Below, one piece after another: positions 13,201-28,200 of a DNA stretch of 64,000 nt. Under the pieces are notes generated by a model. The model was not told the origin of the DNA. It saw nothing but the letters and a program-made list of their open reading frames with translations, and made no database searches. The stretch is from positions 62,001 to 126,000 of the forward strand of contig JAECUM010004377.1 of the NCBI GenBank assembly GCA_016617855.1. The letters run 5' to 3'. This DNA comes from Megalonaias nervosa. Taxonomy: Eukaryota > Mollusca > Bivalvia > Unionida > Unionidae. The translations under genes and the position numbers were made by a program. The first letter of the stretch is position 1. Every line of letters begins with the position of its first letter.

Positions 13201-16200
13201 AACTGAGATGCCTGTGATTTAGGTCACTGTCAAATTGTTTTGCTAATGGCCGCCATATTTGTGGCAGACTGGCATTATTCTGTACAAACTTGAAAGCTGT
13301 TCATGCCAGAGTGCCTTTCAGTGGCATTTTAGAAGTCTTTTAAAAACTTTCTACAATTAGTAACAGGCATTTATTTTAGTTATGGTGGCCATATCTAATG
13401 GCAGATTGGCATGCTTGTGTAAATCTGAAAGATGACAGATGCAGGACCATGCCATAAGCGCCTAATCAGCCATGTGAGCTAATAATAGTTCATAATTCAA
13501 CAAAATGATGCAAAATTGCTGGCAATCAAACTTTAGGGTTTAAAGACATAAAGCTGCACATGAAATTTCTTGAAAGCCAATGATTCCTGGGTCTGTATGT
13601 GTGAAAAAGTGGACAACTGTTATATGACATTATAAGTTTATAATTAATCTCGCATAAGGCAGACATCTGAAAATTAAACCAGTTTAAGAGTTCATTACAA
13701 TAAAACAACACACAAACTTTGGTTGAAATCCAACACTCCTATTAAAGGGTTAGTGTCTGGAAATCAAAGTACGGAGGATGGGGCATCAGGGGCCATAACT
13801 ACGGAATCCATTATTTATGCTATGATTGCCATTTTCGTACTCAAGCTATAAATGGCAATCTGGGTCATTCATTCCTGTAAATGATGTCATGGATTCTTGA
13901 ATATCACACTCACTTAAGGTCTCAAGAATAAAGATCCATCCCAAATTTGGTAGAAATCCAATATTTATTGGTAAAGTCATGGTCTAGAAACCAAACCGAA
14001 GTATTGGAGAACCAAGCAACCAGGGTTATAACTCCTTATCGCTTGTGTTGTTTTTTTTTAATTATGTCATATGACCCCATCAAATCAGGAATGTAGTGTC
14101 CTTTTTTCTATGTGGGCAGTGCTAATTTTATTAAACACTTTTCCACCGAAGTGTATTGTTTTGTGTATACATGATCTTACTTTATAGGTTTTCCTTTAAA
14201 AAATATGATGTATTTTTTTCTTATACATCCGTAATTTGCCTCTGAAGATTCAGTACACATGACAATCAGTGAGTTCTCTATTCCACTTGAAGCATGCAAT
14301 GCAAGAGTTCACAAAGACTTTACACAGAATGAGAATTTTAACCATCATCTAATTCACACAGCAGTGAACATAAACTAAAACCATACTGGAAGGCTAAAAT
14401 AAATCTGTCAGCATTATATTCTATAAGCATATGCACGTTATTGTTCCACAACTCAAAGTGATACTTTGCTTTGTATTTTGTTTACTTCTAAGTTTTGTCA
14501 TTCTGTTGAATCAAATTTTCTTTTATATAGGCATCCAATGCTCTAATTTTGGTATAAACTTCCTATATATAGGCATCCAATGCCCTAATTTTGGCACAAT
14601 CTTCCTTTCATACTACATTTCTATATTATATTTTAATTTAATAATGTGTCAGCTCAAGTTTTTAACCTATAAACTGTATTTTGATGCATTACCATTAAAA
14701 ACTGAGCTCAGCTTGATTTAAGTTCATTTTCCTTTTCAAAGCCTTTTATGGTATTACAGTAATTTATTTCAGAATCAACTGTTTGATTATTTGTGCCATT
14801 TATTTTCTTTTGTTTTACTCAAATGGTGGATAATTCATAAATGCAGATATGAACTGCATGGGAATATTTTGCATCAATGACACAATGCAAAGCAATGTTT
14901 GTACATATTTCTTGCCACGCAGCTGGTATCTATTTGCCATGCTATTTGTTTCAAGATTCTTACATTTTATTTGACTTTTTTTCAACTAAGTGAATAATTG
15001 TAAATTTTAAGTTATGGTGACAGAAAGAGAGAGAGACACACACACACAAACAGTGACAGAGATGGCGAGAGAGAATGAATGGAATTAACTATTGATAAAA
15101 TACTATTAAAACTTTCCAAGGAGAATAGAGATACCAGGCTTAACAGCATATCTAGGTACAATATGGCGGAGCTATGATGCTTAAAACTTTACTGCTGCCA
15201 TGGTATGATGACAAAGTGAAAAATTATTAGTTGTTGCAGTTCATTTGGAGAACCTTTCTGATTTCCCTTGCCGCAGTGGTGAAATTGTTATCAATGATAA
15301 AGTCAAAGTTTCAGGTAATTGAGAGCATCGTTCTATTCTAGAGACAGTACAGATCACTCTACTGAGGCAGAATTTACCCCGTTTTGTGATCACAGACTTG
15401 TGTGAAATCATCAAACCAGTTTACCGACCAGTATTATACATGGACTTTAAGATTCAATTGTGGTCACATGTGGACTTCTTGAACTCTGCCCTTTAACTTG
15501 AAAAACTTGAATCAGATGGTATAGTCTGGGGGGAACAAGGGAAATAATCTTGTATTCCAGGATAGACCAAGTTGCACAGAGAAGACTTTCATATAAAACC
15601 TGAAGAAATAACATTTTACTTGTTTCTGGTCATTACCGATTTTAATTACTCTTGAGAAAACATTTAGTTTTCAAAAACTTTTTTGAACAAGCGAGCCAAC
15701 TGGGCTACCTGTATTGAACATTTTGGCCAACACACACAGAATTCTGACAGTCACGACTCAAGATTCTGGTAGCTGAAATCAAACATTATGATCGTGAAGA
15801 CAGCAGTCTGGTAGCTGAGACCTAGTATTCTGACAGTCAAGACCCAGCATTCAAGGGGCTGAGATCCAGCATTCAAGGGTTTGAGAACCAGCATTCAAGG
15901 GGCTAAGATGCAGCATTCAAGTGGATGAGACCCAACATTCACGGGGCTGAGACCCAGCATTCAAGTGGCTGAGATCCAGTATTCTGGTAACTGAGATAAA
16001 GCATTATGACAGCAGAGGCATAGCATTCTGGTAGCATAACCCACCATTTTGGCAGCCATTGGGTTCCTATCACAAGATTTACTTAACCCTTAAGCCTTTT
16101 CACTAAATGCAATTCATAGACAAATTTATTTCCAGGTTACCTTGATATTGCTGGCATGCATTTGCTTAGGTGTATACACTACCTGGTACTATCACTGTAT

Positions 16201-19200
16201 TCATATATCTGCACTTTCCCTCCTGCTGACAGATTTGTGTCATCACTCCCAACTGCTATCATTGGTGGATGGATCCTGGTAATAATGCAAAAAAAAAAAA
16301 AATGTATCACATAATGTATAGATGTACATCAACAATGGGTACATTATTTTATCCAATTTAATTTAACTATCACATTTTCCTTGATAAATACAGTGAACAT
16401 GTCAATAAGGACACTCAAAAGGCCACAAATCTGTCCTTTGTAGGCATATGTCCTTTACATAGATGTTGTGAAGGGTGACTTTTATAGGTGTCCACTATAA
16501 CAGGTTTCCATGTATATTCTATGAAACCCATCAAGAATGTATATTAAATATGAAGATAACAAGAACGGCCCATTATATACTTAATGAAGCTCCATGTATA
16601 TTAAATATGAAGATAACAAGAACGGCCCATTATATACTTAAAGAAGCTCTGTGTAGGAGTTAGATGGTTTTTGGTTGAATCTGGAGATTACAAAAACTGG
16701 TCTCAATCACCTTGACCTTTGATTACAGCTAAGGCTGCAATATTTATGTGTATAAATAGTTTATTGTAGTTTAATGCCCATAAACATCTTCAAAATTGGT
16801 AACAGTGTAAATGAACATGTACTAGGATGTATGTGATGTGGAAACTACCCATTTCAATTTAATCATGTATTTCAACATCTCTTCATAAGACAACTATTTA
16901 ATAAGATTTTGTTACTTTTTTAAACGTCTGTAAGATTTTCACGTCAAATCAGGCAATACTATGAAAAAGCTGATGCTGATGAAAATTGGCTGGACTGCCC
17001 ATTACACATCAGGTAGATTTACAAAACTGGTTAACAAATAAAAATATTTAACCTTTGAAAAACATGCTGGTTAACAAAACCTTTGATGAGCAACAGTTTA
17101 TTTTAAACTTTGTAAAACACAGTATTTTCTTATAGTCATTGTAGATACAACAAAAGCAACCCATGCTCATGTCCAGGCAGGACATCCAGTTACATTATTG
17201 ATTTTTCATGTACTATATTCATGTTGCAGTATGAAAGATTCTCATGATGATCCTAATGTAGTTTTCATTCATGCAACAAGGAATCAGGTAGAGAGGTAGC
17301 TGCACCACTGGCTTCAAAATTTCACGGTGGTCAGAAAAATTACTGGGTGGAATAAATCTTCTCTAACACTACACTACATGCTATTCTTTTTCCCTTCCAT
17401 ATATCAGTGTTCTTTAAAAACTGAAATCCTTATATGAATCACCCTGCAACCGTACTAACATTATTTGATTGACATCTTTATGATTCAAGTTTGAATGTTA
17501 GTCTGTGCTTAGAAATTCTACCCACAACCTGCATTCTGGAGAGACATGTACACGGCCAAGTTTAAATATGGAGACAACCTCTGAAAATTTCACTCGAATC
17601 TTTTCTTGTTTTTTTGGAGTTTTATCACGTGCAATTGGAGTCCTAGCTAACTCTGAGAAACTTCGATTCTGATCATGCAGATGGCCGGTGTTGAAAGATG
17701 CAATGAAAATGCACAAAAAAACCTTGGTTATCAAGAATAAAGCATTACACTGAGAAAAACATGGACAGGCTATGCTTAGATTGTTTGGCCTTGTAGGTAT
17801 TTATTCATTGGAGTTCAGGTTATATTGCATCAGTTCTCATGCATTGCTTATTTCAAACCACATGACATACAGTTGTTTTTGCATCATCAGCATACTTGAC
17901 ATCCTGGCAGCATTACTGCATTTACCTGAAATGTTAGATATATTTAACAAAGAAATGTCTTAAAAACTGAATCCTGTCACAATATGAGGTAAAAGACTTG
18001 TAGCAAATGAAACAACCGCAGGCTGAGTAAGGTACGACCTGCACACTGTCCATGGTTTACATATAAATAGTGAAAAGCTCTAAGTCTATGGTGTAGATCA
18101 GAAGGAAGGTTGAGTTCTGAATTAATTTGATTAAATGCCATTTTTGGTTACTGTATAACATGTACTCATTTACAAATTTTGGTAAACGTTGCAGATGCAG
18201 TCAACATATGGGGTGTTCAGCTAAGTATAATGTGCAGAAGCCATTATGTTCTTATTAGACTTGCCATGAGCTCTTATCTTTAAAACCACCAAAAATATAA
18301 GTCTATTTATTATTATAAGTGCAAGCTGTCCAAAAACTGCTGTAAAGGAGCTTACTGCTGAACAAAACCTAATTTTCCTTTGGCCATAATGACTCAGTCT
18401 TGAAGTTATTATGACAAAAAAAAGAAAAGACATTTCTTTCTGTCACAGTGATCTCAGCACTGGCTTTTTGACCCAGAATTCTTGCCTAATGTGCAAAATG
18501 TCCACATATAATGGTCAAGATGCAAGTCTGTACCTACACCATTATTCTTCTTAAAGTCAGAGTGACACTGACTTTTTGACATTAGACCCCAATATTAATG
18601 GATTTTTTTTACTTACCCAAAGTGTAAGCCATCCAAAGTTTTCTCCAGTCCATGATGCTGAAATAATGTTGTTGTATGGAAACGATTTTTGTTCTTTCAA
18701 TCTACAATCTTTGTTCAAGGAACTTATTGTTGAACAAAATTTATTCTTTAAAACTCAGGTTTCATTGACCTACAATGATCCTGAAGTTTGACTCGTTGAC
18801 CACCATACCTTACCTCAAGTGAAAGCTACTGCAAAGTTTGGTCCAAGTATGTGAAGTAGATCAAATGATTTTATGAGAAACCATTTTATGGGGTAAGTGA
18901 GCATGACCTTGGACATTTTAACCCCCAAAACAATAAGGTACTTCCTTACCCCATGCGCATGCAGTCACTAAATTTGGTAAGTATAGATAATGATAGTGAG
19001 ATATTATGCAGAAATTATTTATCTTCTTTCAGTCGGTGACCTTGACCTTTTGAACCAAAAAGCTGTAAAATTACTTCTTATCCTAAGTAAAAGCTATCCA
19101 CAAAGTTTGGTGTCTGTAGAAGGTGGAGATCTCAAGTTATTCTGCAGAAACCATTTCTTTTTTCAGTTGGTGGCCTTGACTTTTAAACTTTTAACTCCAA

Positions 19201-22200
19201 ATTCGATGAGATTCCCACTCAATGCAAGTGCAAACCATACATAAAGTTTTGTAACTGTATATGGCAACAACTCAAGATATTGCGCAGAAGAATAACCAAT
19301 ACCAAAAGACAGACAACAATATTTTTAAAATTACGATTCGGGGCCCCGAGAGGCCGAGAGGTCTAAAGCGCTCTCCGTTACGGATCACTGCCATCTCACT
19401 TCTGTCTGCGTGGGTTCGAGTCTAGGATTCGGCGAATGTGGATATGTGAGAAAGCTTGCCAGTAGCTTCTCGTGGGTCGGTGGTTCTTTCCGGGGATTTC
19501 CCGGTTTCTTCCTCCATTTTTAATACTGGCCGCCATGTATAGCCAGCCTATCGTGTGCTGAAAAATGGTGTTAAGCCCCACAACAACAACAACAACAAAA
19601 TTATGATTCTTCGACAATATCTCATTCCAATTATAACACATTAGATGAATACATGCACCTCGCAAATTCCACCACCTGCAAGTGAAAAACTTTGACATTA
19701 ACTTATGTCACCTGACATTTTTAAAATAAAAAAGGTTAACAAATGGTAAAGCATCATCTGCTTGCAGAGAAAGTAGTCAGTGAAATTTGTCACCATTTTG
19801 GAAAAGGCACCAAATCTCATTCACATTCAGATACTACCAGTATAGAAGTACACACTCTTCCAGGGATGAAGCTTCTGGGAGAGCTTGGGAGGAAGTGCCC
19901 ATATAATTGACCAAGCAAGTATTATAATCAAATTAACAAATTTTACTCCAAAGAATGGTTTTGTCTTTAAATACATTAGAGGAATAGGTAAGAGGTGTAG
20001 GGAACTACATACCCTACCATGGAGTTTACCTGGGCACAGGTCACCCAACATATGCAAAAAGACTTCATTCTTGCACAAAATATGGGCTAGGGTTAGCACA
20101 GATCAATGTAGGGCTGCAGTCTTGTACAAAACATTTTCCCTCCAGCATATCCAGCAAAGTATAGTTTCCTGAAACCACCTTGTAAATGTCATCATTTTTC
20201 CATAAGAATTTTGTTCCTGTATTTGCATTTGTTCCTGTAATTAGCCTGACTATATGGTAGATCGTAATGGACTCAACTTTCACTAGAGTGTGTGTGTGTG
20301 TGTTTGATTTGGATTTTTAACGTAGCTTTAACAATTTTTCAGTCATATCACTATGATGTCTGCAGTTTGGCAGTTCATAGTGATTTCTAGCACTGGGGCA
20401 TCATGCTGCGGACATGTAGCATCATGTCCCACCCAGTCACATTATCCTGACACTAGGCCAACCAGTCCTAACATAACCTCTTAATGCTGAGCACCAAGCA
20501 AGGCAGCTGTTAGTACCATTTTTTGGTATGACTCGGCCGGGGATCGAACCCACGACCTCCTGCATCCGAGGCAGCTGCTCCAACCACTAGGCCACCAGAG
20601 CGGTTTCACTAAAGTGACCAGAGCTGCTTCCCCCATGGATGAAACATCAAGACTCTTTTTACATTAGGTGCAAAATGCCTTTCACTTGTTGTTTAAATCT
20701 TTCTTGAGCATGTACTGTTCTCAGGATTCGACAGCTAAGTTAAAAAGACAAGCACGCAGCATTGTGTAAAATAGTAACTTTTGAGGCTGCAAATACGAAT
20801 GAAAGGAAAACAATTCCAGCGCACTTCCGTTCAGGTTTTGACCTGTTGTCTTCACTGATCTCTAGTCAGCTTAGTGTCTTGACTGCATTTTAGGCTTTTG
20901 TTACTCAATAAAATTTGGACAAAATATTATATGTAACAACTTTAATATAATCACCTTCCCACAATTTCAAACTTTTACAAACCTATGCCGTATTTATAAA
21001 CTTTTAAGGACTTGAAAATGCTCCTTCAATTCTTACATGGTTTTAAGAATTTTAAAACTGTGCGAACCCTGCCCAATGAGCACAGATTAGACTGCACTGC
21101 CAGGTATAAATGCAGCATCTTATTTGAATCATCTGATAACGTCTGATAAGTGAGCCTGCCTAAGATGTAGTAGTCTAGACTAGAATAGTTTTCCACCACC
21201 TGGGAAAATATGTGGACCTGGTTCCCCCTTGCATTCAAAGGTAACAATAGAAGAATTGTTGGGAAGAACCATAATATCCTTTTCAGGTCGTGTCTCCTGC
21301 CATGACTGAAAGATATTTGCAGTGGCTTTTATCCTCAGAATGCTGGTGTGCATACCCCACTTCTAAAGATACCAAACCCTGCTCACTAGTTTCATCAACT
21401 AAATTTACTTACTGACAAGCATTTAAAATAAGTGCACTCTCTTATTAGCAAGCAATGTACAGGGAAATTTCTATTGATCTAACCCACAATATAATGTTAC
21501 CTGGAGGTATTCCAAGAGACACAGGAACAGCTCAGTTTACATGAGATCTCATTCTGTAGTGACCACTGGTTCAGATTCATTACATCTGGGGCTTCGTATA
21601 TCCGTACAATCCCATCTTGTGAACATGTAGCCTAAAAGAAATCACATTACCAAAAGCATGTAGCCTAAAAGAAATCACATTACCAAAAGCATGTAGCCTC
21701 AAAGAAATCACATGACCAAAAGCATGTGGCCTAAAAGAAATCACATGACCAAAAGCATATTGACATGACTATACAAACAATAATGCTTCTTGAAGACCAG
21801 GCAAAGATTCGGTGGGGGGGGGGGGGAGCCCAAACAGGGTTTGCACCCATCATTTAAATGTATAGACCAATGAGCAATTTAATTCATGACCTGTACCATG
21901 TACCTCAGTTGATGGTATAGCTCTAGAAAAAGGACCATCTGCCAAATATAAACACAGATAAGGCTGTAAAGAAAATGCAGGTAACAGCCTCTTATTGGTG
22001 AATCTAATGCCAGGAATTATGTAATAAGATGGTCTAGAAAACCCAAAATAGTGAATTTCAACAGATAAGGTTGAAGGTTTAGTCATAAAGGTTTATGTAT
22101 GTATAAATTTCTTTTCAGAACAGTCATATGCTTTAAATAACAACTTCATGTCGTTTTGTTATCTTCTACCATTAAAATTTCACTTATGTTCTTCATTTAT

Positions 22201-25200
22201 ATAGTGACCATATTACATGTTTAATTGCTTAGAGACCTAATATTTGAAACTGCCATTAAAATGTTGCCCTTTGGCTCCTAAACTTCGAGAACTGGAATGC
22301 TGCACAGGTGGAAACCAGGAACAATGTGACCTATTTCATCAAGTCAAACTACATCAACATGGTTTATTACCTTAGAGACTGTCTAGGAAAGGTGATAAAA
22401 TGAAATTTTATAAGTTCACAAATATCTGATACAACAATTATGAAGAATTTGTTTACACATATAAAGCCAGAAAACTCGAAAACTTTCCATATGCTCCTGA
22501 AACATGAACTGAATAATGAATTATTCTGACAAGTTGTCTACAATAATAAATTACCAGCAAACTGGTTAAAACATTAAATATTTAATACAAGAACAAGTAT
22601 CAAAGGCACACACTACATGCAGCACCAATTGCCACGATAATAGTACAAACTTTTCAACAGCATCTATGTAATAACTGCAATACAGAGTTTTTTTCCATTA
22701 CTATGAGCACCTGTAGCCACAATAAGACTGCCAAATTTTCTCTGATGCTGTGCAGCACCTTTGGCAGCAGTAGGAGTACAAAGTTTCTTCCACTGATGTG
22801 TAGGCACCTATATGGCCACAACAGGAGTACAATGTTTTATCACATTACTGTACAGCATGTGTGGCCATATCAAGAGTGCAGAGTTTTCTCCCACTGTCAT
22901 GCTGCACCAATGGCCACATTAAGAGTACCAAGTTTTCTCCCATTCCCATGCAATATCTGTAGCCACATTATAAGTACCAAGTTTTCTCCCACTGCCATGC
23001 AATACCTGTAGCCATATTACGTGTACCAAGTATAATCCCACTGCCATGCTGTATCTGTAACCACATTATAAGTACCAAGTTTCTCCCATTCCCATACCTG
23101 TACTCAGATTAAAAGTACCAATTTTTCTTCCATTCCCATGCAATACCTGTATCCACATTAATAGTACAAAATCTCCTCTCACTGCCATGCTGCATCTGTG
23201 GTTACAAATAGGAGTACACTGTTTTCTTCAAACACTACACCTGTGGCCACATTAAGTATACAAAGTTATCTCCCATGTAAGTTCTGTGGCCTAAATGGCT
23301 ATGTTGTAGGCATAAAGAGGACGGCTCTGGATCCAGCAGTTGTGATTTGAATCCCCACAGGAGTAAAGTATTCTGCCCCCTAAAATCTTGAAAAATAAAA
23401 GTTCCAAGACCTTCAAAAATAATATCAGCAAGAACAAAAACCCTTCACTGTTATATACATGCAGTGCTTCAAGTAACAACATGACCTGGTGCCAGTATGT
23501 CAGATTACTGTATGGTGGTTACATAGTCCTGAACAAATCATTAGCTATCAATACAAATAACTTTGTGCTTGATGTTACAAAGCACTCATACTGTGTCTGA
23601 TGTGCAAAATCTTACTGATGCTGTTACCCAAGCAATCTACAATGTGATTTGTTTCTTGCAATTTTCCAATGAAGGGAACACAATTAGTGCCAAACTTTAT
23701 CCTCATCTGTGCATCAGAGACTGCCAAAGTTTTAATTTGACCCCCAATTACAACATTAACGTTTGTTTTTTTTACTCAGTCTGACATCTGACACAAAGGG
23801 GATTTTTTAACTTTGAATCTTGCACCCCTCAGGGATACGCTGACAATAAATATTGTTCTGGCAATAAAGAATACCTGGATACTGAGTAGTTTTTTCTCAG
23901 TGATATTATCACAAGATGTAAAGTTGGTGCTACATGGGCTTACACTTCTGCAAGCTCTTTCAATATGTAAAGATACTATTTCTTGTCTTTAATTTTGTCT
24001 ATGTTTGCATTATCCAAGAAAACAAACAAAAATCAATTAGACTTTGTTAAATTTAGCCTTCTATATGGTTCTATAACTTAAATACTTAAGTACCAATTGT
24101 AATCCAAGATGTTTGGGGGCAAACTTGACATCTGTGACGGAGGTCCTGCTGTCTACTAGGCTTGACCGTCGGAGCCAGGTACGAAGACTTCCTTCATGTC
24201 GTTTTTCTCCTACCATCTCCTCCCATACTGCTGCAGTGCGGTCAAATGAGCAGGTTGCAATCACCTGTCCAAATTCGGGATGTGCCCATGTCACTCGCCA
24301 AACAGAGCCACTGTGTGTCTAGTAAGAAAAAAAAGGAAAGAAATGACAAGATTCATGTTTGTAAAAACTTTTTCCACAGCATATCTAAACAAGAGTCCCT
24401 TAAATGGACTGATCCTCCATTGGCCAAAATATAACCAGGAATTGAAGACAAATCCATTTCTTCTGTACTTATAAAGTATAATGAATATTGAAACCAACTC
24501 TGATATCTCCTGATGTATGTGGGTCACTGTGTTTATTCAGGGCAAACCAGACATTATAAAAAATATTTTTTGAAAGCCCCATATCAATAAGACCATCCAT
24601 AAAGAGGAAGTAGTGGTAACAAGATTTTCAAAGTGACCAACATCCTGCCATATTGGGTGTCAAATCAGCACCATCTCAATTCAGGACCAACAAAACATTA
24701 AATCCCAATATTAATATGAACAAGTTGTGATAACAAGAATTTCAAGATGACCAACACACTGCCACATTGGTTGTCAGATTGGTGCCATTTTCATTTAGAT
24801 ATGGTCTGGTGATTTAAAGCACAGCAACACAAGTAGGTTATTTATTTGTCAAGGCAACTGGAGTAAAGTGCCTTGCCTAAAGTCACACCACAGAAGCTGA
24901 CCCAGATAGGTAGGATCCGAATCCACACCCTATTGATCACAAGTCTGGCTCGCTAATCACAGAGCCACCATGGTTTCCTTTTCATTTAGGACCAACCAGA
25001 CATGATAAGAAGTCTTTAGGAAGAGCCCAATGATGATCTGAAATAACTGCTCAGGAGAAGCAGTGATAAGATTGTAAAGGTGGACATATTGCAAGGGGTA
25101 CTCATGAGTCATCTATCCAAAGCTATCCAAGGTTCCGATGTGTTAACCCTGTCTATTCTTTGCTGGATCTAAGATATATGAGTATTTTGTCAAAGCAACA

Positions 25201-28200
25201 GCTATTGGATTTCATGAGTTGTCCCCCTTAGTATGTAATGCCAACTAACCAATAGCGTGTAAAAGCAGTGCATTGTTACTTTGTACATCGACAGAAAATG
25301 GTGGAGGCAATCGACTGCAAAAGGATACTTTGTAAGTTTAACATCGAAAGTATGATTACATATGAGAGAAGCCATTACAGTTGTATTTGATGGAAAGGAT
25401 GCATTTGTACAAACATGGACTGGTAGTGGAAAACTGCTTAATTATCAGTCCATTCCATCTGTGTGCTCCCCTTGTATCGATCCTGCAGGAACAGTGTTCA
25501 AATCTGAGCAACCCTATTTTGATTGGATGCAGTGACTTGCTGCAACATCCAATGAAATTCACAGACCCAAAGCACTGAATTATCTCATCAATCCACAAAG
25601 GTGTAAATAGGGTTAAAAGATCGGAACTTTGGCTAGCGAAGATGAGGGGTAGTATTTTCATTTCAGAACCAACTAGATATCATAAGCTTTCTCTTAAAAA
25701 TATGACCCATGTAATGCAACCATCAATTCAAATGGAATAGTGAAAACAAGATTTTCGAGATGGCCACCATGGCAATGATATGGGATGTCTGACTGGCACA
25801 AGTTCATTAAGGACAAACTGGACATTAAAAGAAGTCTTTAAGAAAGCCCCACCGTGACATAACAATATGATCAGGTGGAGTAGCGATAACAAGATATTCA
25901 AAATGGCTGCCATTATGATCATACTGGAGGTCTGATAGCACAATTTTCATCTAGGATCAACATGATATCATGAGATGCATTTTACTGAAAAACTCATGTC
26001 GATATGACCACTGTCAAGTAGCAATAAAAGAGTTCAAGTGGCCAATATCACAGTCATTTGGATGTCTGATCGGCCCCATTTTCATTCAGGAGCAAGATCA
26101 TGATGATATCATAATAAATATTTTAGTGACCCCCCACCACCATGTCAAAATGACCATCTGTTCAGGAGTAACTGCAATAACATTTTCAAGATGGCTACCA
26201 TACTGGATATCTGCGAGGGGAACCAGTTTCATTTCGAACCAAACAGACTTTGGAATAAATGTGTGTGTAATGTTTCAAGGCAATCTTCTCAGTAGTTTAC
26301 ATGCAGATAAAAATTTGTTCTAACTGACCAGCAAAACAAAAACTATACATTTTTTAAAAAAATGTTATAATTGTTATAAAGGCATCATATTCAAAACAGT
26401 TGATCTACATACAAATATGAAGATACTAATCTAGTTTCATTTGTCTACCTCAAGAAGTTTTTGCTCTATTTATTAGCATAATAACTTGTACAAAATTTCA
26501 TGAATCAAAGTTTAGTTGTATTGGTGCTACTGCACTTGAAAAGATTCAGGATGGATATACGGACTTGGGACAAACCATTCTGTCCTCAAATGCATCCCAT
26601 GATGACGTTCCAGCTGAGAAGGGTCTTGCGCTTTTCAAAAGAGTATGGATTATATAAAATTCAGATTTTGGCATTTCATGGATTTTACCCTTTCATGCCT
26701 TTATCTTGTGTTGTAGGCCCTTTTTGAGATGCCAACACTTACTCAGCACTATATGGCCTGGATTGTGCTGATGTGCCATTTAACCTTGTATCTGCATATA
26801 CATATAATTATATGAATGGACTGCAGCAAAACAATATGACCCTTCTGCTATCACAACCAAAATGTAGCCAATTATTGCATAACTCAACTTGATGCAACTT
26901 GACGAAGATTTCAGCAATCTCCAGCAGTCATTGTAAACATTAATTATCATGCAGAAAATAAATTAAAACTAAAGTGACACTGACTTCCAACTGCTGGCCC
27001 CATCATTGTTTTTAACATCTGTTTGAGAAGTTATTATACTGTCCACTCCCATGAGCCAGATTTCAGTGGGTGAAAATCACAGGCTTTTAGAAACCTTGGA
27101 GAGAGAGTGAGTATGACATTTAACATAGGACAGTATGTACATGCATGCATAAAATCTTTGCTCATAAGTTTACTGCAAATACTTTCCGTTAACTAGTAAA
27201 ACGTGAAATGTAAGTCAGTTACCTTACTTTTTGTAAGGGTGTGATACTCACCGAGTTTCATACCATCAGCTATAATTTGGTGGTTATAACACCAATAGGG
27301 CTCAAGAAAAAAAAATTAAAACATAATTAAACCCAAGTCAATGAAGCATGAAATATCGGTCGGTGAATTACCTATGCGATGAAGGTGTAGTACTTGTTAA
27401 GTTGCATGCCCTCACCAATTTTATTAATTCCAGGTATCCTATTATGTATACAGGGTGCAACAAAATAGACATCATGAGATAAATGCAAAACATAATCAAG
27501 AATATAAAAACAATATACATGTACAAAGTCTGACCCCCTACCCCCTCCTCTGCAGGTGGTACAATAGTTTTCACCTACACCTTAAAGGTAAGCTAATAAA
27601 AACATGAAATTAAAGCATAAAAATGATGTTAAAGGATGTGTGATTGCATGACTGCTGGTAATTTCTAAAATATTGCACTGAAAAATATACCTAATGCGTG
27701 AAAATCATGCATGGTATTTTCAAACCCTTTCTTTATGTCTTCATTAAGTCACCCCTGTATTGAGAAAATTCCCAACCCTGTTTTGTTCTGAGGAAGGTAT
27801 TTTCTCACTAAATTTTCAATTCTATAACAGACCCTGTGAGTTTATTTTGAAAAACTGGACAAATCTACTTGTTTCATTCAACTATCGATCAGTGGAAACT
27901 ATTCATAGCTGATTGCCTATATGTATGCTAATATCCAACCAAGTACCTTCCAGTTCGCAGTCAAGTGCCATTCTCCATCGTCACCAAGGTCCCAGATCTA
28001 AACAAATAAAAGAAGATATATTTAATTGTGTCAAATTGAATGTCCAAAAAGCAAATTACAGACATCATTAAAATCCTTATTTCCAACTGTAATAAATAAT
28101 ATTTGGAAAATTATTAATATATGTATTATTATTTTAAATACTGCATGTGCATAAATTAAGAGGTTAGTGTTAGGACTAGTTGGCCTGGTGTCAGGATAAT

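Larger units (their letters stand above)
24530..26260 (+). repeat. ~140-bp satellite monomers (arrays C and D), interrupted
   Basis: Same family as 4850-6270. Monomers show 'GATAACAAGAT(A/T)TTCAAAATGG', 'CATACTGGA', 'CATTTTCATTTAGGACCAAC' and 'GACAT.ATAAGAAGTCTTT'. The 'ACAAGAT' anchors at 25746, 25889, about 26026 and about 26179 give periods near 140-150. The run is interrupted by a SINE-like unit (24836-24975) and by the RecQ-bearing element (25107-25650). Confidence 0.7.

Noticed and set aside
19396..19698. 100-codon minus-strand open frame
   Set aside because: It runs antisense through a SINE with clear target duplications.
22703..23011. 102-codon plus-strand open frame
   Set aside because: It lies in a degenerate ~50-bp tandem repeat whose phase is not kept.
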